This document shows, in pieces, positions 7,838-16,843 of a stretch of 39,437 nucleotides of DNA. The position numbers were made by a program, and so were the translations under genes. Position 1 is the first letter of the stretch. Each line of letters starts with the position of its first letter. Under the pieces are notes generated by a model. It did no database searches. It saw only the letters and a program-made list of their open reading frames with translations, and was not told the origin of the DNA. This DNA comes from Alphaproteobacteria bacterium (lineage in GTDB: Bacteria; Pseudomonadota; Alphaproteobacteria; SMXS01), in the NCBI GenBank assembly GCA_004356955.1, contig SMXS01000009.1, forward strand, positions 1 to 39,437. Direction: 5' to 3'.

Positions 7838-8761
7838 TTAGGCGAATTCTTTGTGGAGATTCTGTTCCAGCATTTCACGCATCTTGGGAGGGAATTCCAT
7901 TGACTTGCGCGTGACCAGATCAAACCCCAGGCCAATTTGTCCCACCATCATCAAAGGGCGGCCTGTATCCTGGTTGAACGTCCAATGTACCGAATGCAGG
8001 GTCTTGCGACCCACATCCAGATGGGTGGACCGGGTCACGATGGTGTCACCCAGTTTGGGGGTCTCTATTAGATATTGACGGCTTTCCATCGTGGCGATGG
8101 CGACGCGGTCATCACCCCAACCTCTTTCTTTGCCCTTGACGCCTTTGGGGCGTTCAAACTTGATGGGCAGCTTTGCAAAAGCCAGAGACGTCCCGTCCGA
8201 GACATCCATATAGCCGTGTTCGTCGCAGTCTTCAGCCAGCACCTCATAGGGTTCCAGATGCATCATTACCTGTTTGTCACCCATATCGGCCAGCGTGATA
8301 TCTGTGCGAACCGGGTCCAGATCGACGCTACGAGGGCGACCGTGATCGGGCCAGTCAACAATGCACCCCAGCGCCGCCTGGATGACACTGTCATCCATTC
8401 TCTGTGGCATCCGCGTCTTGGTATCTGCAAGGCGAAAGCTGTTGGTGAACGTTGCAGCTAGGTCGCCATTGGTGGCATTTGACAACTCGAAATAGGCCGT
8501 AATCAGATCAGGGGTGGCTGATAGCACACCGCCTTTGACCACCAGGGCTGCGCCTTCCAACTGTTCACGATAAAACCGGGTATGGTTGTCGTGGTTTTGC
8601 ACAATGGCGCCCAGGGAAGCCAATTTGGCACCGTCCAGACCCAGATGGTCCGCCAGGGCATAGGTGGCGATGGCCGACTTGCGGCCATAGACCCGCATAT
8701 TCATGTGGCCAAGATTGTCGATATCGGCAGGTTCTACCCGGCCTTCGTAGAAAGTTTGCAT
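7838..8761 (-). CDS. Double-hotdog acyl-CoA thioesterase-like protein
   Basis: About 307 residues from ATG 8761. The N-terminal hotdog domain contains ADIDNLGHMNMRVYGRK, the D-x-x-GH-x-N pattern of 4-hydroxybenzoyl-CoA-type thioesterases. A second hotdog-like half (about residues 165-290) includes SRQYLIETPKLGDTIVTRSTH and the HWTFNQDTGRPLM strand. These enzymes hydrolyse acyl-CoA to free acid and CoA in the cytoplasm; the double domain lets one chain form the dimer-like active site. A longer frame with an ATG at 8797 exists, but it overlaps the end of the MATE gene by 22 bases and adds a non-conserved tail, so I prefer 8761. It is the last gene of the minus-strand run containing thiolase, fitting acyl-CoA metabolism. 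Confidence 0.8.
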   Translation of the reverse strand: MQTFYEGRVEPADIDNLGHMNMRVYGRKSAIATYALADHLGLDGAKLASLGAIVQNHDNHTRFYREQLEGAALVVKGGVLSATPDLITAYFELSNATNGDLAATFTNSFRLADTKTRMPQRMDDSVIQAALGCIVDWPDHGRPRSVDLDPVRTDITLADMGDKQVMMHLEPYEVLAEDCDEHGYMDVSDGTSLAFAKLPIKFERPKGVKGKERGWGDDRVAIATMESRQYLIETPKLGDTIVTRSTHLDVGRKTLHSVHWTFNQDTGRPLMMVGQIGLGFDLVTRKSMEFPPKMREMLEQNLHKEFA

Positions 8762-8775
8762 AAGAGAAGTCTCGT

Positions 8776-10230
8776 CTAAACTTGAATGGTTTTCCATTTA
8801 CCCTGGCGAAAACGCCAGATCATCATGGAGGCCTTGAGCAGGTAGTCCAACAGCAGGAAGCTCCAGACTGTTTGGATGCCTGCGTCGAACATGTAAACCG
8901 CAATATAGGCGGGAATAACACGACAAAAGAACAAGCCACAGAATACTGTGACCAACGGAAAGCGCGTATCGCCCGCCCCGCGCAAGCCGCCGCCAAGGGC
9001 GTTTTCGATGGCCATCATCGGCTGGGCCAGGCCCAACAACCAGATGAACTGTACGGACAGGGCCACAACTTCGTCATTGTCGATGAACCAACGGGCAAAG
9101 GGCTCGGCAATAGCGATCATCAGGGCACCCATGGCGCTCATCACCCAGATGGCCATGACCATCGACCGCCAGCCTGCAGCAACGGCGAGGTCTGGCCTAT
9201 CAGCCCCCAGATGTTGCCCCACCAGGGTGGAAGCCGCAGTGGCGAAACCGTGCCCCGGCAAAAAAGCCATTGCCAGGACCTGAATGCCAATTTGATAGGC
9301 GGTGAACTCAGCCGTGCCAAAGGTCGCCATCAGGCCCATAAAGGCCAATAGACCTGCCTGGAAGATGAAGCCTTCGATACTGGCGGGATAACCGATTTTC
9401 AAGATGCGTTTCCACAGATCGAAATCCAGTTTCAGCGATAGTGATTTGGGCTTTATCACCAGCATGCTGTTGCGCCACATATAGAGAAAGACAACCAGTT
9501 GAATAAACATGGCTGCGCTAGAGGCAATACCGGCGCCGACCACGCCCAGTGCCGGCGCGCCCAAATTGCCGTAAATCAGCACCCAGTTCAGGAAAATATT
9601 AATGACGTTGGACACCACGCCCACATAAAGCGGCGTGCGAGAATCACCGGCGGCGCGCAAGGCTGCGCCAAAAACAAACGTCAGGGTGAAGGGGATATTC
9701 CCGACCAACAGCCAAAAGGTATAGTCGGCCCCCATGGTCACGACCGCGTCTTCCATGCCCAGTAAGGCGATGGCAGGTGTCAGCCATGGCAGAAAGGCCA
9801 GCCAGGAAACCAGACCAAAGATCGTGCCCATCACGATGGACTGACGTAACACCCGGTCCGCCAAGCTCATATCATTGGCACCGAACGCGCGGGCCACCAG
9901 GGCCACGGTACCCATGGTCAGGGCCATGACGACAGCCTGGACGACCCAATAGATTTGCCCGCCAGCGGTGACACCGGCGATAGCCTCCATGCCCAGATCG
10001 CCCACCATCTTGATGTCGACCCAGCGCACCACAGTGTGCATCAGGGCGGCCAGAATTGTTGGCCAGGCTAGTTCCCAAATGCCCAGGGATGCGGGCATGG
10101 GTGCCAGGCGTGAAGATGGTTTTTCACGGAAATCCCACAGGGAACGGGCGACCGCCTGGTCGGCAGCTTCCTCTGGGCTGGAGTCCTTGGGGGACTTTCC
10201 AGCAAAGAAATTCTTGATCCGTTCCAGCAT
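8776..10230 (-). CDS. MATE family efflux transporter
   Basis: A polytopic inner-membrane protein with about 12 hydrophobic segments arranged as two homologous halves, the layout of multidrug and toxic compound extrusion (MATE) antiporters. Visible family features are ELAWPTILAALMHTVVRWVD in the first segment, GAALRAAGDSRTPLYV in the first half and GGGLRGAGDTRFPLVT in the second, the repeated loop typical of MATE halves. The frame is open back to a TTG at 10344, but the ATG at 10230 gives a normal length (484 residues) and has AGGAA upstream, though spaced long. It lies in the minus-strand run downstream of arfB. Substrates cannot be inferred; MATE proteins export cationic drugs or metabolites using Na+ or H+. 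Confidence 0.9.
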   Translation of the reverse strand: MLERIKNFFAGKSPKDSSPEEAADQAVARSLWDFREKPSSRLAPMPASLGIWELAWPTILAALMHTVVRWVDIKMVGDLGMEAIAGVTAGGQIYWVVQAVVMALTMGTVALVARAFGANDMSLADRVLRQSIVMGTIFGLVSWLAFLPWLTPAIALLGMEDAVVTMGADYTFWLLVGNIPFTLTFVFGAALRAAGDSRTPLYVGVVSNVINIFLNWVLIYGNLGAPALGVVGAGIASSAAMFIQLVVFLYMWRNSMLVIKPKSLSLKLDFDLWKRILKIGYPASIEGFIFQAGLLAFMGLMATFGTAEFTAYQIGIQVLAMAFLPGHGFATAASTLVGQHLGADRPDLAVAAGWRSMVMAIWVMSAMGALMIAIAEPFARWFIDNDEVVALSVQFIWLLGLAQPMMAIENALGGGLRGAGDTRFPLVTVFCGLFFCRVIPAYIAVYMFDAGIQTVWSFLLLDYLLKASMMIWRFRQGKWKTIQV

Positions 10231-10346
10231 GGGAAGGGCGCGTTCCTGAAGAAAATGGTTGTGGGGTGCACGGGTGCACCGGTTGTTATTCGGTGGTGTC
10301 TTTATAGAGACATCAATAATTTTGTCACGCGCTGTGAGGCGCAATG

Positions 10347-10775
10347 TTAGTAGCCGTCGCCAAATCCAGATTTGCGCCTGGTCTTCTTGACCTGGCCGCG
10401 TTTTTTCTTGCCGTCCATGCGCTTGAGGCGTGCGCTGCGGCTGGGGCGGGTCGGCCGCCGGTGCTTGGGCGGGGTCAGGGCTCGGGCGATCAGCGCCGCC
10501 AACCTGGCCCGTGCGTCTTTGCGATTGCGATCCTGGCTGCGGTGGTTCTGGGCTGTCAGCACAATGGTGCCGTCTGCTGTCATGCGCCTGCCCGCGATCA
10601 GCTTCAGGCGCTCAAAAACTGCCTGGCTGATAGAGGGGGACGCAGCGGCATTAAAGCGCAGTTGGACGGCGGTTTCGACTTTGTTGACGTTCTGTCCGCC
10701 AGGCCCTGACGACCGGATAAAGCTTTCTGTAATCTCGGCATCATCGATGGAAATATGGTCACTAATTTCCAGCAT
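10347..10775 (-). CDS. arfB: Alternative ribosome-rescue factor ArfB (GGQ peptidyl-tRNA hydrolase)
   Basis: A 142-residue protein with the release-factor domain motif SSGPGGQNVNKV (GGQ at residues 26-28), which catalyses hydrolysis of peptidyl-tRNA on stalled ribosomes. The C-terminal tail is strongly basic (KRMDGKKKRGQVKKTRRK), as required for insertion into the empty mRNA channel. Length matches ArfB/YaeJ (about 140 residues), and there is no stop-codon recognition domain. It starts 9 bases after the stop of the quinohemoprotein gene, which suggests co-transcription although no functional link is obvious. Confidence 0.95.
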   Translation of the reverse strand: MLEISDHISIDDAEITESFIRSSGPGGQNVNKVETAVQLRFNAAASPSISQAVFERLKLIAGRRMTADGTIVLTAQNHRSQDRNRKDARARLAALIARALTPPKHRRPTRPSRSARLKRMDGKKKRGQVKKTRRKSGFGDGY

Positions 10776-10784
10776 TGCTTACCC

Positions 10785-12698
10785 CTATTGGTCCTCTACT
10801 TCGCTCTCTACTTCGCTGGCTGCTTTGCTTGTGGCTTCTTTCAGCACGATCAGCAAATTGCCTGCCATGTGACCGGCATAGGCATAACCGGACATGATGT
10901 AAATCTGCCCGTCATAGGCCACGGGACCGGCGCCATTCATCGACCCGCCGTGGCCCTCAACACCATTGATACCCGTCATCGCCTGGGTTGTGTCCATCGA
11001 CCAGACGATCTCGCCCGTGTGTCGGTTGTGGACGCGGACCCATCCATCCAGGGCGTTGGCCATCACATAGTCACCAAATATGGTCGGGGGTGCTGCCACG
11101 CCCGGGTCACAGAACTGGCGGCCTTGGCAGGTATCCTCCGTCGGCTCCCACGCCCAGATAATGTCGCCATTGGCGATATCCAGGGCAAACAGGCCGGGGC
11201 GCGCCGCGACCGTATAAACAGCGGCGTCGCCGTCATATATCATGTCGGAATTGGGGATATAGGCGACGCCGTCATGGGCCGCCAGGCCAAAGTGGATACC
11301 GCCCTGGATGCCACCACGACCCAGCGTATTACGCCAGATGCCAATCCCCGTATCAGGGTCGATGCCGTGGGCCGTTGATGACTTTTGACCCGATACCACG
11401 ACGTCGCGGCCATTTTTATCAGTGGTGATCAGGGTGCCAGCGCCCATGTCAAAATCTGGGCCTTCATTTTCTGGACAATTAGGGCCGCGAATACCGGCCA
11501 TGCAGGCGGTGTTCCAGCGGTCGTTTGATGTGCCCTGATAGACCCATTTTATCGCGCCTGTATCCAGATCCAGCGCCAGCACAGAATCGCTGGTGCCGCT
11601 GCCGGGGCTGGCATAATTGTTGCCGGTGCCGACATAAATCTGGCTGCGTTTCAAATCGATGCTGGCTGTATTCCAGACCGACGCGCCTGCCGACCCGTAT
11701 TGTTTGGTCCCGACGCTGCTGGTGCCCTGCAATTTCGCCTCGTCAGGGATGGTATAGCTGATCCAGATCGTCTCGCCGGTTTTAAGGTCCAACATCGCCA
11801 CGGCCCCGCGAAAGGTGCAACACGGATAGTCCGGGTCTGCAGCCGACGAATCCTCATGCGAGGCAATGGTCACAATCACCCGGTCGCCAATGATGCGCGG
11901 TGTGCCGCTGATTTTGGCGTGTGGGTGGTCATGGGGCCGGGCCCGCCAGATCTGCTTGCCAGTGATGGCGTTCAATCCATAAAAATTACCGACGTGGTCA
12001 CCAAAGACAGCCATAGGCGTGGGCGATGCGTCATCTGCTTCCCACGAGGATACGGCCACGCCGGTCCGTACTTCTGAAAAGGCGCTGAAGGTCCAGTGCT
12101 GGCAGCCTGTTTTGGCGTCCAGCCCATAAACAGTGCCATCCTGGCTGCCGAACAACATCAACCCACCTGCAAAGCCGGGTTGTGACCGCATTTGCATGGT
12201 GTGAGGCAGGGCGATGGTCCAGGCGACTTCCAGGTTTTCCATCGCCGTGTCGCCGAGCCCGGCATTTTCCAGGCTTTGATAGCGGGTTCGGGCGTAATCC
12301 ATGCCCCAATCGCGGACATGTGGCTGGATGGTGGGGTCAAAGGCTTCGACCGTGCAAAGCGGGATGTTTGCGCCTGCCTGGTTTTCGCCAATTTTGCTTT
12401 GAGTCAGATATTCTGCGACGGCGCGTTTGTCATCGTCTGACAGGTCTGATGATTGCGCTGTCATCATGCCCTGGGTCATCGCCTTGTAAACGGCGTCGGG
12501 GGTCATCTTTTCCAACAAAGCCACATGGGGTGTGCGGGGCATGACGTCGTCATGGCAGGTTGCGCAAGTGCCTTCGTAAATGGCCTGGCCGGGATGCGGT
12601 GATTCTATCGTTTCTGTGGGTGGTTCTGTCGGGGGGTCAGATTCTGAACACCCGACAAGAAGTAAAACGCTGAAGAGCGCCAACATTTTATGGTTCAT
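10785..12698 (-). CDS. PQQ-dependent quinohemoprotein dehydrogenase, polyvinyl-alcohol-dehydrogenase type lipoprotein
   Basis: 637 residues from ATG 12698, which has a GAGG Shine-Dalgarno sequence; the frame is open further upstream but that part is shadow sequence of the thiolase gene. The N-terminus is a lipoprotein signal with lipobox LLVGC (Cys17). A cytochrome c domain follows with CATCH (45-49), then an eight-bladed PQQ propeller with repeated W/G motifs such as GLDAKTGCQHW and GLNAITGKQIW. Adjacent cysteines at 293-294 (YPCCTF) resemble the vicinal pair in some quinoproteins. This order and length match polyvinyl alcohol dehydrogenase, a periplasmic enzyme oxidising secondary alcohols and passing electrons to cytochrome c. 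The natural substrate here may be another alcohol. It sits 31 bases downstream of the thiolase gene in the same orientation. Confidence 0.85.
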   Translation of the reverse strand: MNHKMLALFSVLLLVGCSESDPPTEPPTETIESPHPGQAIYEGTCATCHDDVMPRTPHVALLEKMTPDAVYKAMTQGMMTAQSSDLSDDDKRAVAEYLTQSKIGENQAGANIPLCTVEAFDPTIQPHVRDWGMDYARTRYQSLENAGLGDTAMENLEVAWTIALPHTMQMRSQPGFAGGLMLFGSQDGTVYGLDAKTGCQHWTFSAFSEVRTGVAVSSWEADDASPTPMAVFGDHVGNFYGLNAITGKQIWRARPHDHPHAKISGTPRIIGDRVIVTIASHEDSSAADPDYPCCTFRGAVAMLDLKTGETIWISYTIPDEAKLQGTSSVGTKQYGSAGASVWNTASIDLKRSQIYVGTGNNYASPGSGTSDSVLALDLDTGAIKWVYQGTSNDRWNTACMAGIRGPNCPENEGPDFDMGAGTLITTDKNGRDVVVSGQKSSTAHGIDPDTGIGIWRNTLGRGGIQGGIHFGLAAHDGVAYIPNSDMIYDGDAAVYTVAARPGLFALDIANGDIIWAWEPTEDTCQGRQFCDPGVAAPPTIFGDYVMANALDGWVRVHNRHTGEIVWSMDTTQAMTGINGVEGHGGSMNGAGPVAYDGQIYIMSGYAYAGHMAGNLLIVLKEATSKAASEVESEVEDQ

Positions 12699-12729
12699 AG
12701 AATGCCTCGCTCTTCGGCTTGTTGGTTGA

Positions 12730-13977
12730 TTACATGCGTTCGATGATGATGGCCGGTGCCATGCCGCCACCAGTGCACATGGTGGCCAGGCCTCGGTGCA
12801 GATCACGACGTTCCAACTCGTCCAACAGGGTGCCCAGGATAATCGCACCGGTTGCGCCGATGGGATGACCCAGGGCCATCGCCCCGCCATTGACGTTTAC
12901 CTTGGCGTAATCAAGATCCAGCATCCGCATGAACCGAAGGGATACCACGGCAAAGGCTTCGTTGATTTCCCACAGGTCAATGTCGTCTGTAGTCAGGCCA
13001 GCCATGTCGAGGGCTTTGCGTGCGGCAGGCACCGGGGCATTCAGCATGGTGGTGGGGCTGTCGCCATCAGCGGTGGTGCAGATGATCTTGGCCCGCGGCT
13101 TCAGGCCGTGTGCCCTGGCATAATCAGGGGATGCCAACACCAGTGCGCCCGCCCCATCAACAACACCGGATGAATTGCCGGCATGATGGATGTGGTTGAT
13201 TTCAATGTCCGGATAGACTTTTTGTACCAATGACTTGTAAGAAGCGCCTTCATCATCAAAGGGGTATTCATACATGGCTTCAAAAGATGGCTTCAGTGCG
13301 GCCAGGCCCTCTAGGGTTGTTTGTGGGCGTGGGAATTCTTCATGATCCAACGCGACAGAACCATCGTCGTGCAACACGGGCACCAGGGACTTGTCGAAGT
13401 AGCCTTGTCTGATAGCGTTATCGGCACGGATCTGGCTTTCCACAGCATGTTCTTCGGTTTCGAGGCGGGTGATGCCTTCCAGTGTACCAATCAGATCAGC
13501 GCAAATACCCTGGTGCGGTTGCGGGTGCAGATCGCGCAAATGCAAATTATTGCGGTCGAGGGTTGGCATGCGTTCGCCGCCAGCTTCGCGGCCATAGGTG
13601 CCCGCATATGACATGGACTCGACGCCGCCAGCGACAATCAGGTTCTGCATGCCAGACATGATGCCCATGGCCCCCAGACTAACCGACGTGAGGCCCGACC
13701 CGCAAAAACGGTCGAGGGAAAAGCCCGTGGCCCGTTCGCTATAGCCGGCATCCAATGCAGACATGCGGGCAATACAGGCGCCCTGGCGACCAACCTGGCT
13801 GCCGCAGCCAGCAATAACGTCATCGATATCTTCGGTGGCCAGGCTGTTGCGCTCGGCCAGTTCTTTCAGCACCGATGACAGAATGCGTTGGGGATGGACG
13901 TCCGCCAGCGACCCTTTGCCTGCTTTGCCAATGCCACGCGGGGTGCGGGCTGCGTCGATAATCCATGCTTCTGCCAT
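12730..13977 (-). CDS. Thiolase family acetyl-CoA C-acyltransferase
   Basis: 415 residues from ATG 13977, preceded by a perfect AGGAGA at six bases; this start is better than the longer frame. The protein has all thiolase catalytic elements: nucleophile Cys92 in DRFCGSGLTS, NEAF at about 339-342, His371 in GGAMALGHPIGATGA, and Cys401 in CTGGGMA. Thiolases cleave 3-ketoacyl-CoA to acetyl-CoA and a shortened acyl-CoA (or condense two acetyl-CoA) in the cytoplasm. The closest type is the degradative acetyl-CoA acyltransferase. It lies upstream of the quinohemoprotein gene and near the thioesterase, consistent with a route from alcohol to acyl-CoA to acetyl-CoA. Confidence 0.94.
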   Translation of the reverse strand: MAEAWIIDAARTPRGIGKAGKGSLADVHPQRILSSVLKELAERNSLATEDIDDVIAGCGSQVGRQGACIARMSALDAGYSERATGFSLDRFCGSGLTSVSLGAMGIMSGMQNLIVAGGVESMSYAGTYGREAGGERMPTLDRNNLHLRDLHPQPHQGICADLIGTLEGITRLETEEHAVESQIRADNAIRQGYFDKSLVPVLHDDGSVALDHEEFPRPQTTLEGLAALKPSFEAMYEYPFDDEGASYKSLVQKVYPDIEINHIHHAGNSSGVVDGAGALVLASPDYARAHGLKPRAKIICTTADGDSPTTMLNAPVPAARKALDMAGLTTDDIDLWEINEAFAVVSLRFMRMLDLDYAKVNVNGGAMALGHPIGATGAIILGTLLDELERRDLHRGLATMCTGGGMAPAIIIERM

Positions 13978-14086
13978 TGTCTTCTCCTGATGAATGGGGC
14001 TGTTTGCCACCGTGTTTTTTGCCTCGTGGCAATCATTGTCACGAGTCTATGGTGTGTCTGCAAGTCTGTTTTCTAGTGTGCCCAAC

Positions 14087-14620
14087 CTACCTGGTCCGAA
14101 GCGCCTCGCGATCGAAACTGATGTCGTCTGCGCCGCGGCCCCCCATGATGGTGCCTTCCATTGTTTTCAACACATCGTCGGCCGCAGGCTCTGAGCGTGC
14201 AAAGTCGACCACTTCAGTCCGGTGGGCGATCTTCCATGTGCCAAACCGCTTTTCATAGCGGTCGACATAACGTCCGGCGATGATCAGGTCTGTTTTTTCG
14301 TCGCCATCTTCAAGCCGATGGAAGGCGTTGAAGTACACCTCGCCAAAGGCCACGTCGTTTTCGACTTCGACTTCAATTTGGGCCTGGCCGATCATGTGAT
14401 GGTTCGATGCGTGGGGGGCAAGGGCACCCTGGGCAAACTCGACAAATTCGTCGGGGCCGCCCTGGAAAAACCCATAATCCAGCGTCGCATCATCAAAAAA
14501 CACCGACCGGTGCATCACCGGGTCCAGGCGATCTTGGCCGCGCATATAGCGGCAAAGCAATTTGTCGATCTCCATGCGGGCGATCAATTCGTCGATTTGG
14601 CGGTCTTTGCGTAGTTCCAT
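14087..14620 (-). CDS. NTF2-like / SnoaL-fold protein
   Basis: 177 residues from ATG 14620, with a strong GGAGGG ribosome-binding site. The fold is indicated by the N-terminal helix with DKLLCRYMRGQDRLD and the C-terminal strand pair AGRYVDRYEKRFGTWKIAHRTEVVDF, typical of SnoaL-like proteins of the cystatin-like NTF2 superfamily. Members include ketosteroid isomerases, dehydratases and ring-cyclising enzymes, but many have unknown reactions. Two other genes of the same fold lie in this window (35111 and 38157). It precedes the thiolase by about 110 bases on the same strand. Function stays at the family level. Confidence 0.8.
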   Translation of the reverse strand: MELRKDRQIDELIARMEIDKLLCRYMRGQDRLDPVMHRSVFFDDATLDYGFFQGGPDEFVEFAQGALAPHASNHHMIGQAQIEVEVENDVAFGEVYFNAFHRLEDGDEKTDLIIAGRYVDRYEKRFGTWKIAHRTEVVDFARSEPAADDVLKTMEGTIMGGRGADDISFDREALRTR

Positions 14621-14773
14621 TTTTCCCTCCAGCTTGATGCTGATTTAAATTTGTAGAAGGCAAATGTAACGGCAGGTGCGAGATTGTCACCTGATAAGTC
14701 GCAATCACTTCTTCTGGACTCAGCCGGTCTATGTGTATGGTGCGAGTCCGATTATCAAAGGGGAGTATTCAGT

Positions 14774-15319
14774 ATGGGAAAAGTTACCGATATCGCCGTT
14801 AACAAGATTGATGGCTCACCAAGTTCGTTAGGTGAATATGATGGCGATGTGCTGTTGGTGGTCAATGTCGCCTCGGCCTGTGGCCTGACACCACAATATG
14901 AAGCACTTGAAAAGACCTATCAGACCTATCGCGATCGTGGGTTTGTCGTGCTTGGCTTCCCCGCCAATAATTTTGGTGCACAAGAACCTGGCACCGATGA
15001 GGAAATTCAGGATTTCTGCACCACCAAATTCAGTGTCGAATTTCCGATGTTCTCGAAAATCTCGGTAAAGGGCGATGACCAGCACCCGCTCTATAGTGCC
15101 CTGATCGAAGAACAGCCCGCGCGCACAGAACTTGAAGGTGGTGGCCTCAAGGGCATGCTGGAAAAGAACAATCTGGGCCCCGACAATGACACCGATGTGA
15201 TGTGGAACTTTGAAAAGTTCCTGGTTGGTCGGGACGGTTCGGTCATCGGTCGGTTCGCACCAGACATGACACCAGAAGACCCAACAGTGGTCGCCGCCAT
15301 CGAAGCTGCTTTGGGCTAG
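14774..15319 (+). CDS. Glutathione peroxidase family protein (Cys type)
   Basis: 181 residues from ATG 14774; an in-frame upstream ATG at 14684 exists, but a GGGGAG sequence precedes 14774 and the protein then begins where the family does. The thioredoxin-fold peroxidase tetrad is complete: Cys36 in NVASACGLTPQYEAL, Gln70 in FPANNFGAQEPG, and Trp144-Asn145 in MWNFEKF. It is the cysteine form, with no selenocysteine. Such enzymes reduce hydrogen or lipid peroxides using thioredoxin or glutathione. The last codons (GCT TTG GGC TAG) form the first degenerate unit of a 23-bp tandem repeat. It stands alone, divergent from the NTF2-like gene. Confidence 0.92.
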   Translation: MGKVTDIAVNKIDGSPSSLGEYDGDVLLVVNVASACGLTPQYEALEKTYQTYRDRGFVVLGFPANNFGAQEPGTDEEIQDFCTTKFSVEFPMFSKISVKGDDQHPLYSALIEEQPARTELEGGGLKGMLEKNNLGPDNDTDVMWNFEKFLVGRDGSVIGRFAPDMTPEDPTVVAAIEAALG

Positions 15320-15422
15320 GTCTCAATTACAATTTGGGCATGGCCCTAGTCACAATTTGGGCCATGCCCCAGGCATAATTTGGGCCAGGTCCCAGGCACA
15401 ATTTGAGCCAGGTCCCTGTCAT
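15308..15422. repeat. Five-unit 23-bp tandem repeat starting inside the gpx stop
   Basis: Four clear units begin at 15331, 15354, 15377 and 15400, each 23 bases and starting AATTTGGGCCAGG-like. A fifth, degenerate unit at 15308-15330 covers the last three codons and stop of the glutathione peroxidase gene (TTTGGGCTAGGTC). Units differ at a few positions. The period is exactly 23 bases throughout. The array ends just before the terminator at 15429. Confidence 0.85.
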
Positions 15423-15428
15423 AAATGT

Positions 15429-15468
15429 AAAAGGGCGGCCAATCATCTGATTAGCCGCCCTTTTTTTT
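15429..15468. terminator. Intrinsic terminator between gpx and the Rieske gene
   Basis: AAAGGGCGGC (about 15430-15439) pairs with GCCGCCCTTT (15454-15463), and inner AATCA/TGATT bases extend the stem, leaving a tiny loop. Eight T residues follow on the plus strand, and an A-run precedes it, so it can serve both the peroxidase gene (+) and the Rieske oxygenase gene (-, stop at 15490). Confidence 0.92.
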
Positions 15469-15489
15469 AATCCCGATTGGGAAAATATT

Positions 15490-16674
15490 TTACTGGTTGG
15501 ACCCTGCGAACAGTTTGTTCAGGTCTTCATCAGCTGTTTCGATAATGCGGTCAACCCAACTGTGGAATTTCTGTCCGCCGCCTTCGTTGCGACCAAACAG
15601 AACGTGATCCTTGTGGCCAGTTTCCAGCGCTTTTTGCAGGCGCAGGCCGGTTGCGTAATCTTCTTTCTCCACAACATATTCCAGCAGCGTGAACTGCTTG
15701 TCGGCCTCGACCTCTTGCTCGGGCGTCGGCTTGTGTTCCATCATGTAGTTCTGCACCGTATACGATTCGCCAGGCGTCTTGCCGGGGAACAATTGCGAGA
15801 GCATGACAGAGCGACCACCGCCTTCAAACGATGCGATGGAGACATGAGGGAATACGGTCCATACACCCATCATCATCAAATTGGTGTCCCACTCGTCCTT
15901 GGGCATGTCTTCCAGACCAATCATGAATGGTGAGGGGGACGATACGCGCTGGTGTGGCCCCCAGCTGTAATAGAGCGCCTGATTGGAAATTTCTGTCCCG
16001 AAGGTTTTGCTGTGCAGGACCGGCAGATGGTAAAGGTCGAGGTAACCGTCATAGGCGACCTTCCAATTCGGCCCGCGCAAGGTGCGCTGGTCGTGCATGT
16101 GCCATGTTTCAAACCCGAAATTGGCCAGTAGGTCGTCATAGCCAGACAGGAAAGCGTCAAAGTCGATGTCTGAATTGGGGCGCAGGCAAACCCAGATCAG
16201 TCCCGCGCGCTCGATGACGGGCAGAGGCACAAGGCCGTATTCGCTTTTGTCGATCTCGCCAAAGTCTTCTTTCGAGGAAATGCCGATCAGATCGCCGTTC
16301 TGGTTGTAGGTCCAGGCATGGTATGGGCAGACAAACCGCTTGGCATTGTCGCAGCCCAATTCGACCAGGGCGGCACCGCGATGACTGCACATATTCATAA
16401 AGGCATGAATTTTGCCTTTGGAATCACGGTTGATCAGGACAGGCACGCCCACGGCTTCCATGGCCTTATAGTCGCCAGGGTTGCGCAGTTCTGCCGTCGT
16501 CGCCAAAAGCAATGGCACGCGCTTGAAAATCTTTTCAACCTCGGCTTCATATTGGTCCTGTGCGTAATATTTGGTCGCCGGCACTTTGAAGACATCAGGT
16601 TCCATATCGATGGTACCCGCTTTGGAATGAGCGATGTTGTGCTCAGTCATTTTGATGAGCTGTTCTCTGGACAT
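15490..16674 (-). CDS. Rieske non-heme iron oxygenase, alpha subunit
   Basis: 394 residues from ATG 16674 (GGAGAAG upstream). The N-terminal Rieske [2Fe-2S] domain has Cys96-x-His98 in MCSHRGAAL and Cys116-x2-His119 in VCPYHAW. The C-terminal catalytic domain contains GYLDLYHLPVLH, giving bridging Asp213 and iron ligands His216 and His221. Such terminal oxygenases hydroxylate or dihydroxylate aromatic or alicyclic rings with O2 and electrons from a ferredoxin/reductase. No small beta subunit is present, so it is probably an alpha-only (homotrimeric) type. A ferredoxin gene lies 169 bases upstream on the same strand, but that ferredoxin is a 7Fe type more often linked with P450s. Substrate unknown. 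Confidence 0.93.
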   Translation of the reverse strand: MSREQLIKMTEHNIAHSKAGTIDMEPDVFKVPATKYYAQDQYEAEVEKIFKRVPLLLATTAELRNPGDYKAMEAVGVPVLINRDSKGKIHAFMNMCSHRGAALVELGCDNAKRFVCPYHAWTYNQNGDLIGISSKEDFGEIDKSEYGLVPLPVIERAGLIWVCLRPNSDIDFDAFLSGYDDLLANFGFETWHMHDQRTLRGPNWKVAYDGYLDLYHLPVLHSKTFGTEISNQALYYSWGPHQRVSSPSPFMIGLEDMPKDEWDTNLMMMGVWTVFPHVSIASFEGGGRSVMLSQLFPGKTPGESYTVQNYMMEHKPTPEQEVEADKQFTLLEYVVEKEDYATGLRLQKALETGHKDHVLFGRNEGGGQKFHSWVDRIIETADEDLNKLFAGSNQ

Positions 16675-16843
16675 AGTCTTCTCCGTTCTTCGTCGTTGGC
16701 GCATCCGTGGTTATGGATGGTCCACAATCAATCTGTTGGGCGCAACTCTATTTGTAATGGCGCGCCTGGGCAATGGTTCAGATCATAAAGGTAACATGGG
16801 CTGAAAAGCCCGAGAACTATAGTTTTTGAGAGGTAAAATCGCT

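Noticed and set aside
15308-15422. Tandem repeat as a CRISPR array
   Set aside because: The 23-base units are contiguous with no unique spacers between them.
16675-16843. Small hairpin GGGC-TTTTCA-GCCC after the ferredoxin gene as an intrinsic terminator
   Set aside because: The stem is only four pairs and no T-run follows on the minus strand, so it was not listed as a terminator.
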